A stretch of 64,000 bases of DNA from positions 62,001 through 126,000 of the forward strand of contig JAJDUM010000017.1 in NCBI GenBank assembly GCA_022826645.1. Direction: 5' to 3'. Within the stretch, counting starts at the first letter, position 1; the number at the start of each line of letters is the position of its first letter. Shown here one piece after another: positions 9,467 to 18,475 of this stretch. The notes below the pieces were generated by a model. The model searched no databases. It saw only the letters and a list, made by a program, of their open reading frames with translations, and had not been told where the DNA came from. Made by a program: the position numbers and the translations under genes. Source of the stretch: Candidatus Poribacteria bacterium (GTDB lineage Bacteria; Poribacteria; WGA-4E; PCPOR2b).

Positions 9467-11089
9467 ATGAATTCATCAGATGCAGCGGCTCATAATGGAC
9501 TGACGATCAGCCCCCAACATATTGAAGCTATCAACCAGCAGCGTCGAATTATCTTCCAAGACGATGTGTTGGCTAACGACGTATTCAGGACTGACGAGGT
9601 AAGTACAGAACGGCTAGACAGGATTATCGACTTCTACATGAGTCGCCTTGATGAACAACCGAACCAGATTGACAGCATCTGGTTTGAGTGGGGCGAAGGG
9701 AATACAGCGGTCTGGCCCAGTGGCGTGATTCCCTGTACCGAAAATGTTTTTCCGAGATGGTGGAAAATCGGCATAGACCCGGTGGAGGTACTGTTGACCG
9801 AGGCAAAGAAACGTGGACGGGAGGTTTTCTTCTCCTACCGAATCAATGGATCGGACAACGACGATATGTTCGATCCACCCCGTCCATTTGATCAACCGGT
9901 TCCGTTAAAAGCTGAACACCCGGACTGGCTAATCTACAAATGGCATCCCTACTGGAATTTTTCCTTTAAGGGGGTTCGTGACCTGAAGCTGAACGTCGTG
10001 CGCGAAGCGGCGGAGATGTACGATTTCGACGGCATCCATATTGATTTCGCACGCATCCCGGTGCTTTTCCCAGAGAAGCAATGGTTGCATCGTAACATAT
10101 TGACCGATTTCATGCGCGATATACGCACCACACTGCTCGACATAGAGGCAAAACGTGGACGACCATTGCTATTGGCAGCCCGCGTTCCGGAAGATCTCAT
10201 GGGCTGCCACTTCGACGGTATGGACGTGGAAGCTTGGGCACGGGATTTTCTTGTTGATATCCTCGTGGTCGGCACACGGACAGCAAACGCGGATATCGCT
10301 GCCTTTCGCCAGATCACCAACGAAACCCCTATCAAACTCTACCCAAGCTTTGACGATCATCACTCCACCGATGGGTATAGAGAACCGGACCTCGAAATCT
10401 GGCGCGGTGCCTGTGCAAACTGGTGGCACCAAAACCCTGACGGTATGCATACCTTCAATTTAATGGTGTCCTCCCCGCAATCGGCAGAAAATCTGGATCT
10501 TAGTCCCTCACCCAGGTGGCAAACGCAGCGCAAAATCTTCAGTGAAATTGGCAGTCCCGCAACGCTTAAAGGGGTAAACAAGGTGTTTTTCGTCGAGCGC
10601 CGGGGCGGCGGACACGCTGAATATGTCGTTCCATCGCCGGCGAACTGGCACACCCCTCGGCACATGTATTTCCAGACCAACATGCTGGCATCGTTGCCTG
10701 CAACATTAGTAGATGACGGTAGGGAGGATACGCTGCTCACCTTGAACGTAGCAGATGATGTGAACGCTGCCTCAGTAGAAATCGATCAGATAACGCTACA
10801 AATAGCTGTCTCTGATGCGGCGGGTGAGGTTTTGTCTTTGGACGAAAGGCTTGAGATGCTTGGATCAAAGGTCGCGGTAAGGCTGAACAATATTCCGCTC
10901 GACGCCCCTCGCACTGAGACCGTAGAGACCTCGAATGAGGCTTTCAAGAACTGGCTGATTTTTACTGTAAAACCGGGTTACCTTGCGGTGGGAGCCAATC
11001 TCGTCGGTGTGGGGCTAAGCCAACAGCTACCCGCTGTTTTCGGTCATATCCAGATTGAGAAACTCGAATTACACGTCCGCTACAGATAA
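9467..11089 (+). CDS. Glycoside-hydrolase-like TIM-barrel protein
   Basis: A 540-residue protein resembling the GHL10-like glycoside-hydrolase-type barrels. Visible barrel strands include SIWFEWGEGN, VEVLLTEAKKRGREVFFSYR, EMYDFDGIHIDFAR (a typical beta4-type acidic motif, about residue 188-200) and RPLLLAARVPEDL. The segment EHPDWLIYKWHPYWNFSF is like the substrate-side loops of these proteins. From about residue 410 a beta-rich C-terminal domain follows (TLLTLNVADDVNAASVEIDQ). There is no signal peptide, so it is probably cytoplasmic. Catalytic acids cannot be assigned with confidence. A role in handling oligosaccharides is likely from the fold alone. Confidence 0.7.
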   Translation: MNSSDAAAHNGLTISPQHIEAINQQRRIIFQDDVLANDVFRTDEVSTERLDRIIDFYMSRLDEQPNQIDSIWFEWGEGNTAVWPSGVIPCTENVFPRWWKIGIDPVEVLLTEAKKRGREVFFSYRINGSDNDDMFDPPRPFDQPVPLKAEHPDWLIYKWHPYWNFSFKGVRDLKLNVVREAAEMYDFDGIHIDFARIPVLFPEKQWLHRNILTDFMRDIRTTLLDIEAKRGRPLLLAARVPEDLMGCHFDGMDVEAWARDFLVDILVVGTRTANADIAAFRQITNETPIKLYPSFDDHHSTDGYREPDLEIWRGACANWWHQNPDGMHTFNLMVSSPQSAENLDLSPSPRWQTQRKIFSEIGSPATLKGVNKVFFVERRGGGHAEYVVPSPANWHTPRHMYFQTNMLASLPATLVDDGREDTLLTLNVADDVNAASVEIDQITLQIAVSDAAGEVLSLDERLEMLGSKVAVRLNNIPLDAPRTETVETSNEAFKNWLIFTVKPGYLAVGANLVGVGLSQQLPAVFGHIQIEKLELHVRYR

Positions 11090-11356
11090 AACATGTTGAC
11101 GCACAAACCGCTGGCAAACGGACTTTATAGACCTGAACCGTATCAAGCAATTTTGGATGAAGCTGGCAAACATATTCGGAAGATCGTCACGTAACTCTAA
11201 GAAACAGAATTAGATGAATTATTGTCCCCGGCTAATTTTGGTTTGAACAGAATTAGCCTTATCCCAGAGCGCGAAATTAGATCTGCAAAAGTATGATCAA
11301 AACTGACAAAGTATATATCGACAAATTCCACATATAAATCACCAAACGAGGGAATT

Positions 11357-12640
11357 ATGGCCACAACCGACTTACTTGCGCGTCGTGAAAAATTGCTGGG
11401 CACCGGGACGCCGCTTTTCTACCAAGAGGCAATCAACATCGTGCGTGGCGAAGGGGTATGGTTGTTTGACCCCGATGGACGTCGCTACCTCGATATGTAC
11501 AACAATGTCCCCTGTGTGGGGCATTGCCACCCGCACGTAGTCGAGGCGATGCACCGGCAGGCGAGCACACTCAACGTCCACAGCCGCTATCTGCACACAG
11601 GCGTTCTCGACTATGCCGAACGTCTGATCAACCACCATGCTGAGGAATTGGCGAGTGTCGTGTTCACCTGTACCGGCACGGAAGCCAACGAAGTCGCTAT
11701 GAGCATGGCTCGCATCGCAACCGGCGGACGGGGGATCATCTGTACCGATGCCGCGTATCACGGTAACAGTGCAGAGGTTGGCAAACTCACACGCGCCAGA
11801 GATGTGGATCCTGAGATTCACCCTATCCCGTATCCGCAGCGGTATCGTCCGTTGCGAGAAGGCGTCTCCGAACCCGAACTGACCGATCTCTACCTTTCGA
11901 AAGTTCGCGCGGCGATAGACAGTTTCGCTGCGAACAATATCCCCTTCGCGGGTATGTTGGTCTGTCCTATATTGGCCAATGAAGGTTTGCCCAACATCCC
12001 GACGGGTTTTATGTCACAAGCAGCCGAAATAGTTCGCGATGCGGGTGGTTTGTTCATCACAGACGAAGTGCAGGCAGGCTTTTGCCGGACGGGTAGGTGG
12101 TGGGGTTACGAGGTGATGGATTTTGTTCCGGATATCGTTACAATGGGCAAGCCGATGGGAAACGGGCTGCCGCTGGCTGGGACCGTTGCGAGAACGGAGC
12201 TGGTGGATGCTTTCCGTGAGCGGAAACGCTATTTCAACACTTTTGCCTCCAGTCCGTTACAGGCAGCGGTAGGTATGGCGGTGCTGGAGGTAATCGAAGC
12301 CGAAAATCTACGAGAAAATGTCGCCCGTGTCGGGAATTACTTGCGTACCGAACTGACTAAGCTTCAACCACACTGCCCGCCCATGGCGGAAGTCCGCGGC
12401 CATGGACTATTCATCGGGTTGGAGTGGGTGAGTAACCGCGATACCAAAACACCTGACCGGGACGGTGCCACGGTATTCGTCAATCGCCTGAAGGACAAAG
12501 GCTTCCTTATCGGCAGTGCTGGATCACTAGGCAATGTTCTCAAGATTCGTCCGTCCTTGGTGTTTTCTCGTGAACACGCCGATCTGTTCCTCACTGCGTT
12601 TGAAGAGAGCGTGGAGGAAATCTATGGCAACGGTGCTTGA
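11357..12640 (+). CDS. Class III PLP-dependent aminotransferase-fold enzyme, possible phospho-lyase
   Basis: 427 residues with the class III signature FITDEVQAGFCRTG (about residue 235) and the PLP lysine in IVTMGKPMGNGLPLAG (about residue 258). FTCTGTEANEVAM is the phosphate-binding loop region. Its last 17 nt overlap the start of an APH-type kinase. In animals the class III-fold phospho-lyases ETNPPL and PHYKPL act on phosphoethanolamine and phosphohydroxylysine made by kinases of that type, and in bacteria the two are often fused. The pairing here therefore suggests amino-alcohol phosphate elimination rather than simple transamination (inference). A GAGGG site lies before the ATG. The 267-nt gap upstream holds no convincing gene. 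Confidence 0.9.
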   Translation: MATTDLLARREKLLGTGTPLFYQEAINIVRGEGVWLFDPDGRRYLDMYNNVPCVGHCHPHVVEAMHRQASTLNVHSRYLHTGVLDYAERLINHHAEELASVVFTCTGTEANEVAMSMARIATGGRGIICTDAAYHGNSAEVGKLTRARDVDPEIHPIPYPQRYRPLREGVSEPELTDLYLSKVRAAIDSFAANNIPFAGMLVCPILANEGLPNIPTGFMSQAAEIVRDAGGLFITDEVQAGFCRTGRWWGYEVMDFVPDIVTMGKPMGNGLPLAGTVARTELVDAFRERKRYFNTFASSPLQAAVGMAVLEVIEAENLRENVARVGNYLRTELTKLQPHCPPMAEVRGHGLFIGLEWVSNRDTKTPDRDGATVFVNRLKDKGFLIGSAGSLGNVLKIRPSLVFSREHADLFLTAFEESVEEIYGNGA

Positions 12641-13617
12641 CCGCGACACATTGCGGGCGATTGCCGAGCAAGCGTTGGACGAGTGGGATATTCCTGCTGT
12701 GCAGCTAGAGCTAATCTCTATCTCTGAAAACACCGTGTTTCGTGTTGATACAGACGCTGACGAAACCTATGTGCTTCGCATCCACCGACCCGGCTACCAT
12801 AACGCTCGCGGAACTGAACTCCGAGCAGCAGTGGACAGCTGCGTTGAAACAGGCAGGCATAGGTGTGCCGTTACCCCGACTTACCCGTGATGGTCGTGGC
12901 TACGCAACAGTTTCCGTTCCCGAATTGATGGAGACACGACATGTCGGAATTGTCGAATGGTTTGAAGGGGTAACGCTTTCAAGCATTATGGCACAGGCAC
13001 CCGACATGCAAACTCTCGCGCTGCATTTCAACCAACTCGGACGCATCGCTGCCGGAATCCACAATCAGGCGGTCGGTTGGCAAATTCCGGAAGGCTTCCA
13101 ACGACACGCATTCGATGCGGACGGCTTTATGGGAGACGCGCCCTTTTGGGGTCCCTTTTGGATCCTACCAGAGTTAAAGGCAGCGGAGCGGGAGCATATT
13201 CTGAGTGCCCGTCGTGCCATCGATCGTGCTCTGTCTGATTACGGGAAAATGGCAGGAACATATAGCCTAATTCATGCGGACCTGCACCCCGACAATCTGC
13301 TCGTCAACGGTGATCAGCTGCATGTAATCGACTTTGACGATTCCGGTTTTGGCTGGCACCAGTACGAAATCGCCGTTGCGTTAGATGCCTATCGAAAACC
13401 CCCTCATTTTGAAGTGGCGCGCGATGCACTGATCGCCGGATACCGATCGGAACGCGCTCTTTCTGAAGCCGCTATTGAGCTACTCCCGATGTTCCTGTTA
13501 ATCCGGTCGCTGGCACTGTTAGGTTGGCTGCATGAGCGACCGGAGCACAATAAGGGCGATCGGGTGCGGAACCTGATTCAGTCCGCCTGTAGGCAAGCAG
13601 ATGCGTTGGGAATGTAG
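12624..13617 (+). pseudogene. APH-family amino-alcohol kinase, interrupted by a one-base frameshift
   Basis: The N-terminal 59 codons run in one frame (MATVLDRD ... YVLRIHRPGYH) and the rest in the +1 frame (LAELNSEQQW onward to 13617). One extra A in the pair at 12801-12802 explains the break: removing it gives RPGYHTLAELNSE, the usual sequence of these kinases. The C-terminal part keeps the Brenner motif LIHADLHPDNLLVNG and the metal-binding VIDFDDSG. Apart from the break all key residues are present, so this is either a recent inactivation or a sequencing or assembly error. Start at 12624 overlaps the aminotransferase stop by 17 nt, implying translational coupling. Candidate activity: phosphorylation of ethanolamine, hydroxylysine or a similar compound. 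Confidence 0.8.
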
Positions 13618-13713
13618 CATCGAGGTTCATTTTAAGGAATAGTGCAAAGCAGTGAAGCGTGATGCGTGAAATGTGAAAACCATTGGTTGACCCGTCCATC
13701 GGTTCATTGGCAT

Positions 13714-13737
13714 GGTCGGGCAAGATGCCCGACCTAC
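13714..13737 (-). repeat. GTAG-headed palindrome (REP-like)
   Basis: A perfect 9-bp stem GGTCGGGCA/TGCCCGACC with loop AGA; the right arm runs into CTAC (13734-13737), that is GTAG on the minus strand. It lies between the ends of the convergent kinase and acetamidase genes. Confidence 0.7.
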
Positions 13738-13829
13738 GAAACAACCCGTAACAATGATCATCCGGTCTAAGACCGAGAGTTCTACCCTATAGCTGTTGCG
13801 TGACCTCTTTACGGGAACCAATGTACATT

Positions 13830-14741
13830 TTATGGTTCGTACGGTTTCCCGGTTCGGCGCAATTCTTTGGTTACCGCTAACTGACAGGTCAGGTAACCGC
13901 CCATGTAGCCGGTAGCAAAACCGGGTCTTGCATCCGCTATCGTACCGACAATCATATTGGCGTATTCCACGCTGGTGTCGTAGCGATCAACAATCAACGC
14001 AACCATCTCGGTCCAAGCGGATCTTAGCGCCTCTGCCCAACTGTCCGCTATAGCACTGGTGAGATACTCTTCGGCACTCTCTACCATAGTAGTAGTCTCC
14101 ACCACGGGAGCACTGTTCGGAAAACCGGGTGAACGATCCACCTTGAGGGTGATGGCAGAGTCGATTTCGACGCCAGCACCGGTCAACTCTCCATCCCCCA
14201 TGCGGGCATGGACATCACCAAGGTGAAGAAGACCGCCGGGTTTTTGGGCACGGATATGCACGGTACTTCCGGGTTGGATTGCGTTGAAGTCCATATTTCC
14301 GCCGTGATCTATCCCGCTGGGTGCCCACGACGCCAACTGAACCACCCCGATCATTGGTCGTACCGGCACAACGAAGTCAGGTGGAAAATGGATGAGTCCG
14401 TCGCGCACTGGAGCCACACATCGCCAGTTGCCCCAGTTGGGACCGCCGTTGCGATAGAAGCCGTAGGGTGCCACTTCAATGTCAATGATTTCGATGGAAA
14501 CCCAGTCGTCCGGCTCAATACCCTGTATCTCGAAGGGTCCACCGGGACGAGAATCGCGCTGATGGCTTTGACCGGAGGTTATCATTCCAGCCTTGGTTTC
14601 ACCCGCTGCTTCATAATCGTTGTCTGCTCCACCGATAGTTTCGATGATGACAGTCTCGCCCAGTTCAAGGACACCGCGGACCTGACCTCTTTCGGGGTCA
14701 TTGGGTCCGGTGTAGCAGGGGGTTCGATTAAAACGACGCAT
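13830..14741 (-). CDS. Acetamidase/formamidase family protein
   Basis: 303 residues of the FmdA/AmdA family, zinc-dependent amidohydrolases that release ammonia from short-chain amides. Family features seen are GPFEIQGIEPDDWVSIEI (about residue 70-88), GNMDFNAIQPGSTVHI and LLHLGDVHARMGDGELTGAGVEID (about residues 173-200), which contain the conserved His and Asp cluster. The length fits the shorter members. AAGGAGAG precedes the ATG. The substrate could be acetamide, formamide or another amide; a role in nitrogen acquisition alongside the neighbouring amino-compound genes is inferred. Confidence 0.92.
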   Translation of the reverse strand: MRRFNRTPCYTGPNDPERGQVRGVLELGETVIIETIGGADNDYEAAGETKAGMITSGQSHQRDSRPGGPFEIQGIEPDDWVSIEIIDIEVAPYGFYRNGGPNWGNWRCVAPVRDGLIHFPPDFVVPVRPMIGVVQLASWAPSGIDHGGNMDFNAIQPGSTVHIRAQKPGGLLHLGDVHARMGDGELTGAGVEIDSAITLKVDRSPGFPNSAPVVETTTMVESAEEYLTSAIADSWAEALRSAWTEMVALIVDRYDTSVEYANMIVGTIADARPGFATGYMGGYLTCQLAVTKELRRTGKPYEP

Positions 14742-14833
14742 AACATTCTCTCCTTATAGATGTTATACTGCATTCGAGTTGAAATAGTACTTCGACTCTG
14801 TTTTGTCACATTTCGGATTAATGAGGAAATAGA

Positions 14834-15694
14834 ATGACCCTCACAATTAGGAAGCTGGAAGAACATATCGGGGCAGAAGTTCAAGGTGTTGACATCACTT
14901 CGCCCATTGATGGAGAAACATTCGAACAACTTCGCGGTGCGCTTTGCGAGTATGGGGTGCTTGTATTCCATGATCAGGAGATCACTGACGAGCAGCACGT
15001 TACATTCAGCGAAGGGTTTGGTGCCCTCGAAATGACGATGCCAAATGACCCGATCGGCGATGGTGGACCTATTGGGGTAATCTCCAACCTCGATGAAAAA
15101 GGCGACATTATTCCGCCGGAAGATCCACGGACGCTTTATACTGTTGCAAACACGCTCTGGCACTCCGACGGCTCGTTCAAGCGTGTTCCCCTGCGTGGCT
15201 CGCTACTCTACGCGAAGGTTGTGCCGCCCGAAGGGGGCGAAACTGAGTTTGCCAGTCTCACCGCTGCCTATGCAGCCCTACCTGATGAGAAGAAAGCAGA
15301 TATAGAGGGACTAATCGCCGAGCATAGCATTGCACACTCACGGGCGCAGATTTCGCCCAACCTGATGAGCGAAGCGTTCCAGAAAGATACCCCACCGGTC
15401 GATCACCGCTTGGTACGCACCATCCCCGAAACCGGAAAGAAGGCGCTTCTGGTCGGATCATACACAACCCACGTTCACGGCTTACCAACCGAAGAGGGGC
15501 AAGCCTTGCTGAAAGAACTGCTCGAATGGGCAACACAACCGCAGTTTGTGTATCGCCACCGATGGCGGGTACATGATCTCGTAGTGTATGACAATCGTTG
15601 CTGCCTACACCGGGGACGGTCATGGGATCGCGGCAGGTACAAACGCGTTCTCCACCGCACGACGTTAGCTGGTGATGCTCCCACGGTCAGCTGA
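14834..15694 (+). CDS. TauD/TfdA-type 2-oxoglutarate-dependent oxygenase
   Basis: 286 residues. The HxD is in LWHSDGSFKR (about residue 113), the distal histidine in CCLHRGRSWD (about residue 257) and the 2-oxoglutarate arginine in YKRVLHRTTL. The N-terminus LTIRKLEEHIGAEVQGVDIT is diagnostic of the TauD/TfdA family, which cleaves taurine, alkyl sulfates or aryloxyacetates by hydroxylation. This is a different family from the twelve PhyH oxygenases in the window. Its 3' end overlaps the convergent sialidase-like gene by 30 nt. The substrate is not determinable; sulfonate or sulfate-ester use is the family default. Confidence 0.92.
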   Translation: MTLTIRKLEEHIGAEVQGVDITSPIDGETFEQLRGALCEYGVLVFHDQEITDEQHVTFSEGFGALEMTMPNDPIGDGGPIGVISNLDEKGDIIPPEDPRTLYTVANTLWHSDGSFKRVPLRGSLLYAKVVPPEGGETEFASLTAAYAALPDEKKADIEGLIAEHSIAHSRAQISPNLMSEAFQKDTPPVDHRLVRTIPETGKKALLVGSYTTHVHGLPTEEGQALLKELLEWATQPQFVYRHRWRVHDLVVYDNRCCLHRGRSWDRGRYKRVLHRTTLAGDAPTVS

Positions 15695-16744
15695 GGTCAT
15701 CACTTGGATCTCGGAGCGAATCAGCCGATTACCGCCCTCCTGATAAGTATCAAAGGTGCCCTCCTGATAGACAACCCGGAAACGGTCATCGGCTAACGCT
15801 TGGAGATTACTATAGCCTGAAGTTTGACCCTCATACAGCACCAAAGGTTCCGACCACTGCTGTCCTGCCCCATCCCAACTCGCCATGACGTGCACATATC
15901 TCCGAGTGCCATAGCTGCATACCAAGATACCGTTTCCCATCATCATCAGTTGGGGACAGACGCCGGGGCGAGCAAGCCTGCGCGGCGAACCCCAAGTCTG
16001 TCCGTCATCGGCGGACCGGACCTCTACCATCGGACGGGAGGGTTGCGTCCCACACCGGATTAAGGCAATGAGTTCTCCGGAGGGTAGTCGTATCAGTCCT
16101 GGCTCACGCCGTTCGCCGACAGTGTCCTCTTCGCACACGTTTGCAAGCCAGTCAAAGCTACCCCCACCATCTGTAGACCGGACGACTCCAGAGATTGTAT
16201 TCCCCTCGCGACTGTAGACGGGCCATAGCAGGCACCCATCGGGCATCTCGACGACATGCCCCCAAAGCGAGATTAGTTGACTGTCCAAACTGAAGGGCAG
16301 GTTATTTACCAATGCTTCGTGTCGGGTCCAATTCGCTCCCTCATCGTGCGAACGCAGAATAATCGCCGTGGCTTCGAGTGTCCTATCGGAGGATTCATGG
16401 AGGCTGCTCATCCTGCAGCGGTAACTGATAAGACTGCCATCCTTCAGGCATGTAACGAAGAGCTGACGGAGGAAAGGTTCCACCTCCAGTCCCATCCACG
16501 GAAGCCACGTGCCCCCTCGATCCCTCGATTGGATGCACTGGACACGATTGCCGGGACCAAACGTTGACTCGAAGTGTGGTCCCTCACGATACGTCATGTA
16601 CCAGCTTCCATTATCAGACTCATACAGATAGGGGAAATGCAGCTGTTCGTCCGGGATGCCGTATCGTCCCGAATTTGATAGCAGGACATCACGCCTGACC
16701 AGTTCGATCGTTCCTTCCATATCGTTGTTCTTATCCTGCCCCAT
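15665..16744 (-). CDS. BNR-repeat sialidase-like beta-propeller protein
   Basis: 359 residues with repeated Asp-box motifs: SRDRGGTW, SHDEGANW, STDGGGSF, SADDGQTW. These mark a six-bladed propeller of the sialidase/neuraminidase fold (GH33-like). FPYLYESDNGSWYMTYREG near the N-terminus resembles the first blade. There is no signal peptide. Many such bacterial proteins act on sugars other than sialic acid or have no known activity, so only the fold is claimed. The start at 16744 is uncertain: an in-frame ATG at 16720 also lacks a good ribosome site. The convergent TauD gene overlaps its 3' end. Confidence 0.85.
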   Translation of the reverse strand: MGQDKNNDMEGTIELVRRDVLLSNSGRYGIPDEQLHFPYLYESDNGSWYMTYREGPHFESTFGPGNRVQCIQSRDRGGTWLPWMGLEVEPFLRQLFVTCLKDGSLISYRCRMSSLHESSDRTLEATAIILRSHDEGANWTRHEALVNNLPFSLDSQLISLWGHVVEMPDGCLLWPVYSREGNTISGVVRSTDGGGSFDWLANVCEEDTVGERREPGLIRLPSGELIALIRCGTQPSRPMVEVRSADDGQTWGSPRRLARPGVCPQLMMMGNGILVCSYGTRRYVHVMASWDGAGQQWSEPLVLYEGQTSGYSNLQALADDRFRVVYQEGTFDTYQEGGNRLIRSEIQVMTSADRGSITS

Positions 16745-16757
16745 TCAGGCAAATAAC

Positions 16758-16830
16758 ACCTGTCGCCCCTCTGGGGCTTGGAAGGAGTCTTATCGCCCGG
16801 CTATAGACCTGTCGCCCCTCCGGGGCTTTG
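16758..16830 (+). repeat. Two direct copies of a CGCCCCT hairpin repeat
   Basis: ACCTGTCGCCCCTCTGGGGC and ACCTGTCGCCCCTCCGGGGC about 49 nt apart, each with a 5-bp GCCCC/GGGGC stem. A related ACCCC/GGGGT hairpin is at the right end of the window (about 63957-63972). They begin the 806-nt stretch 16745-17550, which contains repeats and one promoter but no gene that I can support. Confidence 0.6.
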
Positions 16831-16911
16831 GTTAAAGGTATTGTTTTGTAGCACAATCTGTATGAGTTTTAAGAAAATAATCGGGTAATTCTATATTTTC
16901 CCCTAGACCCG

Positions 16912-16935
16912 GTAGGTGCGGTTTCCAACCGCACC
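16912..16935 (+). repeat. GTAG-headed palindrome (REP-like)
   Basis: GTAG followed by an 8-bp perfect stem GTGCGGTT/AACCGCAC with loop TCC. Same layout as the other GTAG palindromes but with its own arm sequence. Confidence 0.7.
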
Positions 16936-17452
16936 GGACATCGCTTGAAGATTACCCAATTAATAAATTAATCTTCATTTAGATTGTGATCTCGTGCCGC
17001 AAACTAACAGTTCGCGCTACACTAATCTGAGGGTGGTGCGTATGTAGCAATATGAGTCGATTCAGGCTATTGCTGTGCCTCCTTGTGCTCTGCTAGAGCG
17101 CAGGCATTGACCGCATCGCCGTTCTATCGACCTGTCGACCCGCCCTGATGAATTATGAGCACCCCTCAGTTTATTAATTCATTGAACTGACGAATTCTAT
17201 ACATTAGCTCATCCGGAAAGCGGAGATTGGAAGTATCGCGCCCGATAGGTGCACAGAAGCGGGAGGCGACGGCTTCAGTTGCGACAGTAACTGGGTAGCT
17301 TTTGGCAACAAGTAACTTGCGTCATCCGAGCAAGATACAAGCACCATTTTATCCATCTTATACCCCTGAGTCAACAAAAAATCTCGGAGGGGCTCACGTT
17401 CCATTAGCGTTAGCTCGGCACTTTCTCAGCCAGCACAGAATCCAATTTTGGC

Positions 17453-17481
17453 TTGACAAGAATCATCTCTTCCTGTATCTT
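17453..17481 (+). promoter_or_regulatory. Probable sigma70 promoter of the NHL-repeat gene
   Basis: A perfect TTGACA, a 17-nt spacer and TATCTT, 70 nt before the NHL-repeat start codon. Confidence 0.6.
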
Positions 17482-17550
17482 CTAAACTCGCATCTGAGAT
17501 CTTATCTTTCATAAGCTGATACATCAACCCAAAATTTGGAGGTATAAAAC

Positions 17551-18426
17551 ATGGTATTTGGTACAGGTAAATATAGATACACGGCAGCAGAGAATTGGGA
17601 TAAAACACCCGACGGTTGGGAGTGGGGATGGATCCCAGCGGTAGCAACCGATTCGCAAGATCGGGTTTTTGTCTACTCGCGAAGTGAAAATCCGTTGGCG
17701 GTCTTCGATCGGGATGGAAATTTCTTGGAAACGTGGGGTAGCGGCGTTCTTCCACCCAAGGCAGCACATGGCATCTACATCGACGGTGAAGATAATGTGT
17801 ATTGCATTGACAATGATAATCACTGCGTCTTCAGATTCAATCGGAATGGGGAACTCACGCTGACGCTGGGTACGCCCGGCACTGCGGCACCCGCGGACGG
17901 CGATCCATTCAATTCCCCGACCGACTTGGCGATTGCCTCGACCGGGGAGTTGTTCATCTCGGACGGTTACGGAAACGCGCGCGTCCACAAGTATTCGCCC
18001 GACGGTGAGTTATTATTGTCGTGGGGCGAGCGTGGTGATGGACCGGGGCAGTTCGCATTGTCTCACTGCGTCCGTATAGACCGAGAAGACCGTGTCTGGA
18101 CTTGCGATCGTTCAAACGACCGGCTCCAGATTTTCGACACAAACGGGAATTACCTGACTGAATGGACCGATGTTCCGCAGCCTAACACAATCTATTTTGA
18201 CCCCAACGATGATGTCGTTTATGTCGCTGGATTGGACCATGAGTTCCTGATCTATACGTTAGATGGCGAACTGATTACCCGGTGGGGCGGTGCGGAGTCG
18301 AGTGAAGTGCCGGGCGAATTTCTGGGCGGTGCTCATGGCCTTTGGATGGACTCACACGGCGACCTCTATATGGGTGAAGTGATGTTGGGTGACAACGCTC
18401 GGATGCAGAAATTCATCCGCGAATAA
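17551..18426 (+). CDS. NHL-repeat beta-propeller protein
   Basis: 291 residues made of NHL-type propeller repeats: DSQDRVFVYSRSENPLAVFD, HGIYIDGEDNVYCIDNDNH, LAIASTGELFISDGYGNARV, VRIDREDRVWTCDRSNDRLQ and HGLWMDSHGDLYMGEV. The repeat order resembles the lyase domain of peptidyl-alpha-hydroxyglycine alpha-amidating lyase, but bacterial members have no established common activity. No signal peptide is visible, so it may act in the cytoplasm. GGAGG lies upstream of the ATG. The zinc alcohol dehydrogenase starts 50 nt downstream, so both are likely on one transcript from the promoter at 17453. Confidence 0.85.
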   Translation: MVFGTGKYRYTAAENWDKTPDGWEWGWIPAVATDSQDRVFVYSRSENPLAVFDRDGNFLETWGSGVLPPKAAHGIYIDGEDNVYCIDNDNHCVFRFNRNGELTLTLGTPGTAAPADGDPFNSPTDLAIASTGELFISDGYGNARVHKYSPDGELLLSWGERGDGPGQFALSHCVRIDREDRVWTCDRSNDRLQIFDTNGNYLTEWTDVPQPNTIYFDPNDDVVYVAGLDHEFLIYTLDGELITRWGGAESSEVPGEFLGGAHGLWMDSHGDLYMGEVMLGDNARMQKFIRE

Positions 18427-18475
18427 CCGAACTACTGACAATCAAGGCAGAGGCTGAATTGAGGGAGAAATCGCA

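Noticed and set aside
11093-11194. A 33-codon open frame (MLTHKPLANGLYRPE...) just after the TIM-barrel gene
   Set aside because: No ribosome site precedes it and I recognise no family; it may be chance or a remnant.
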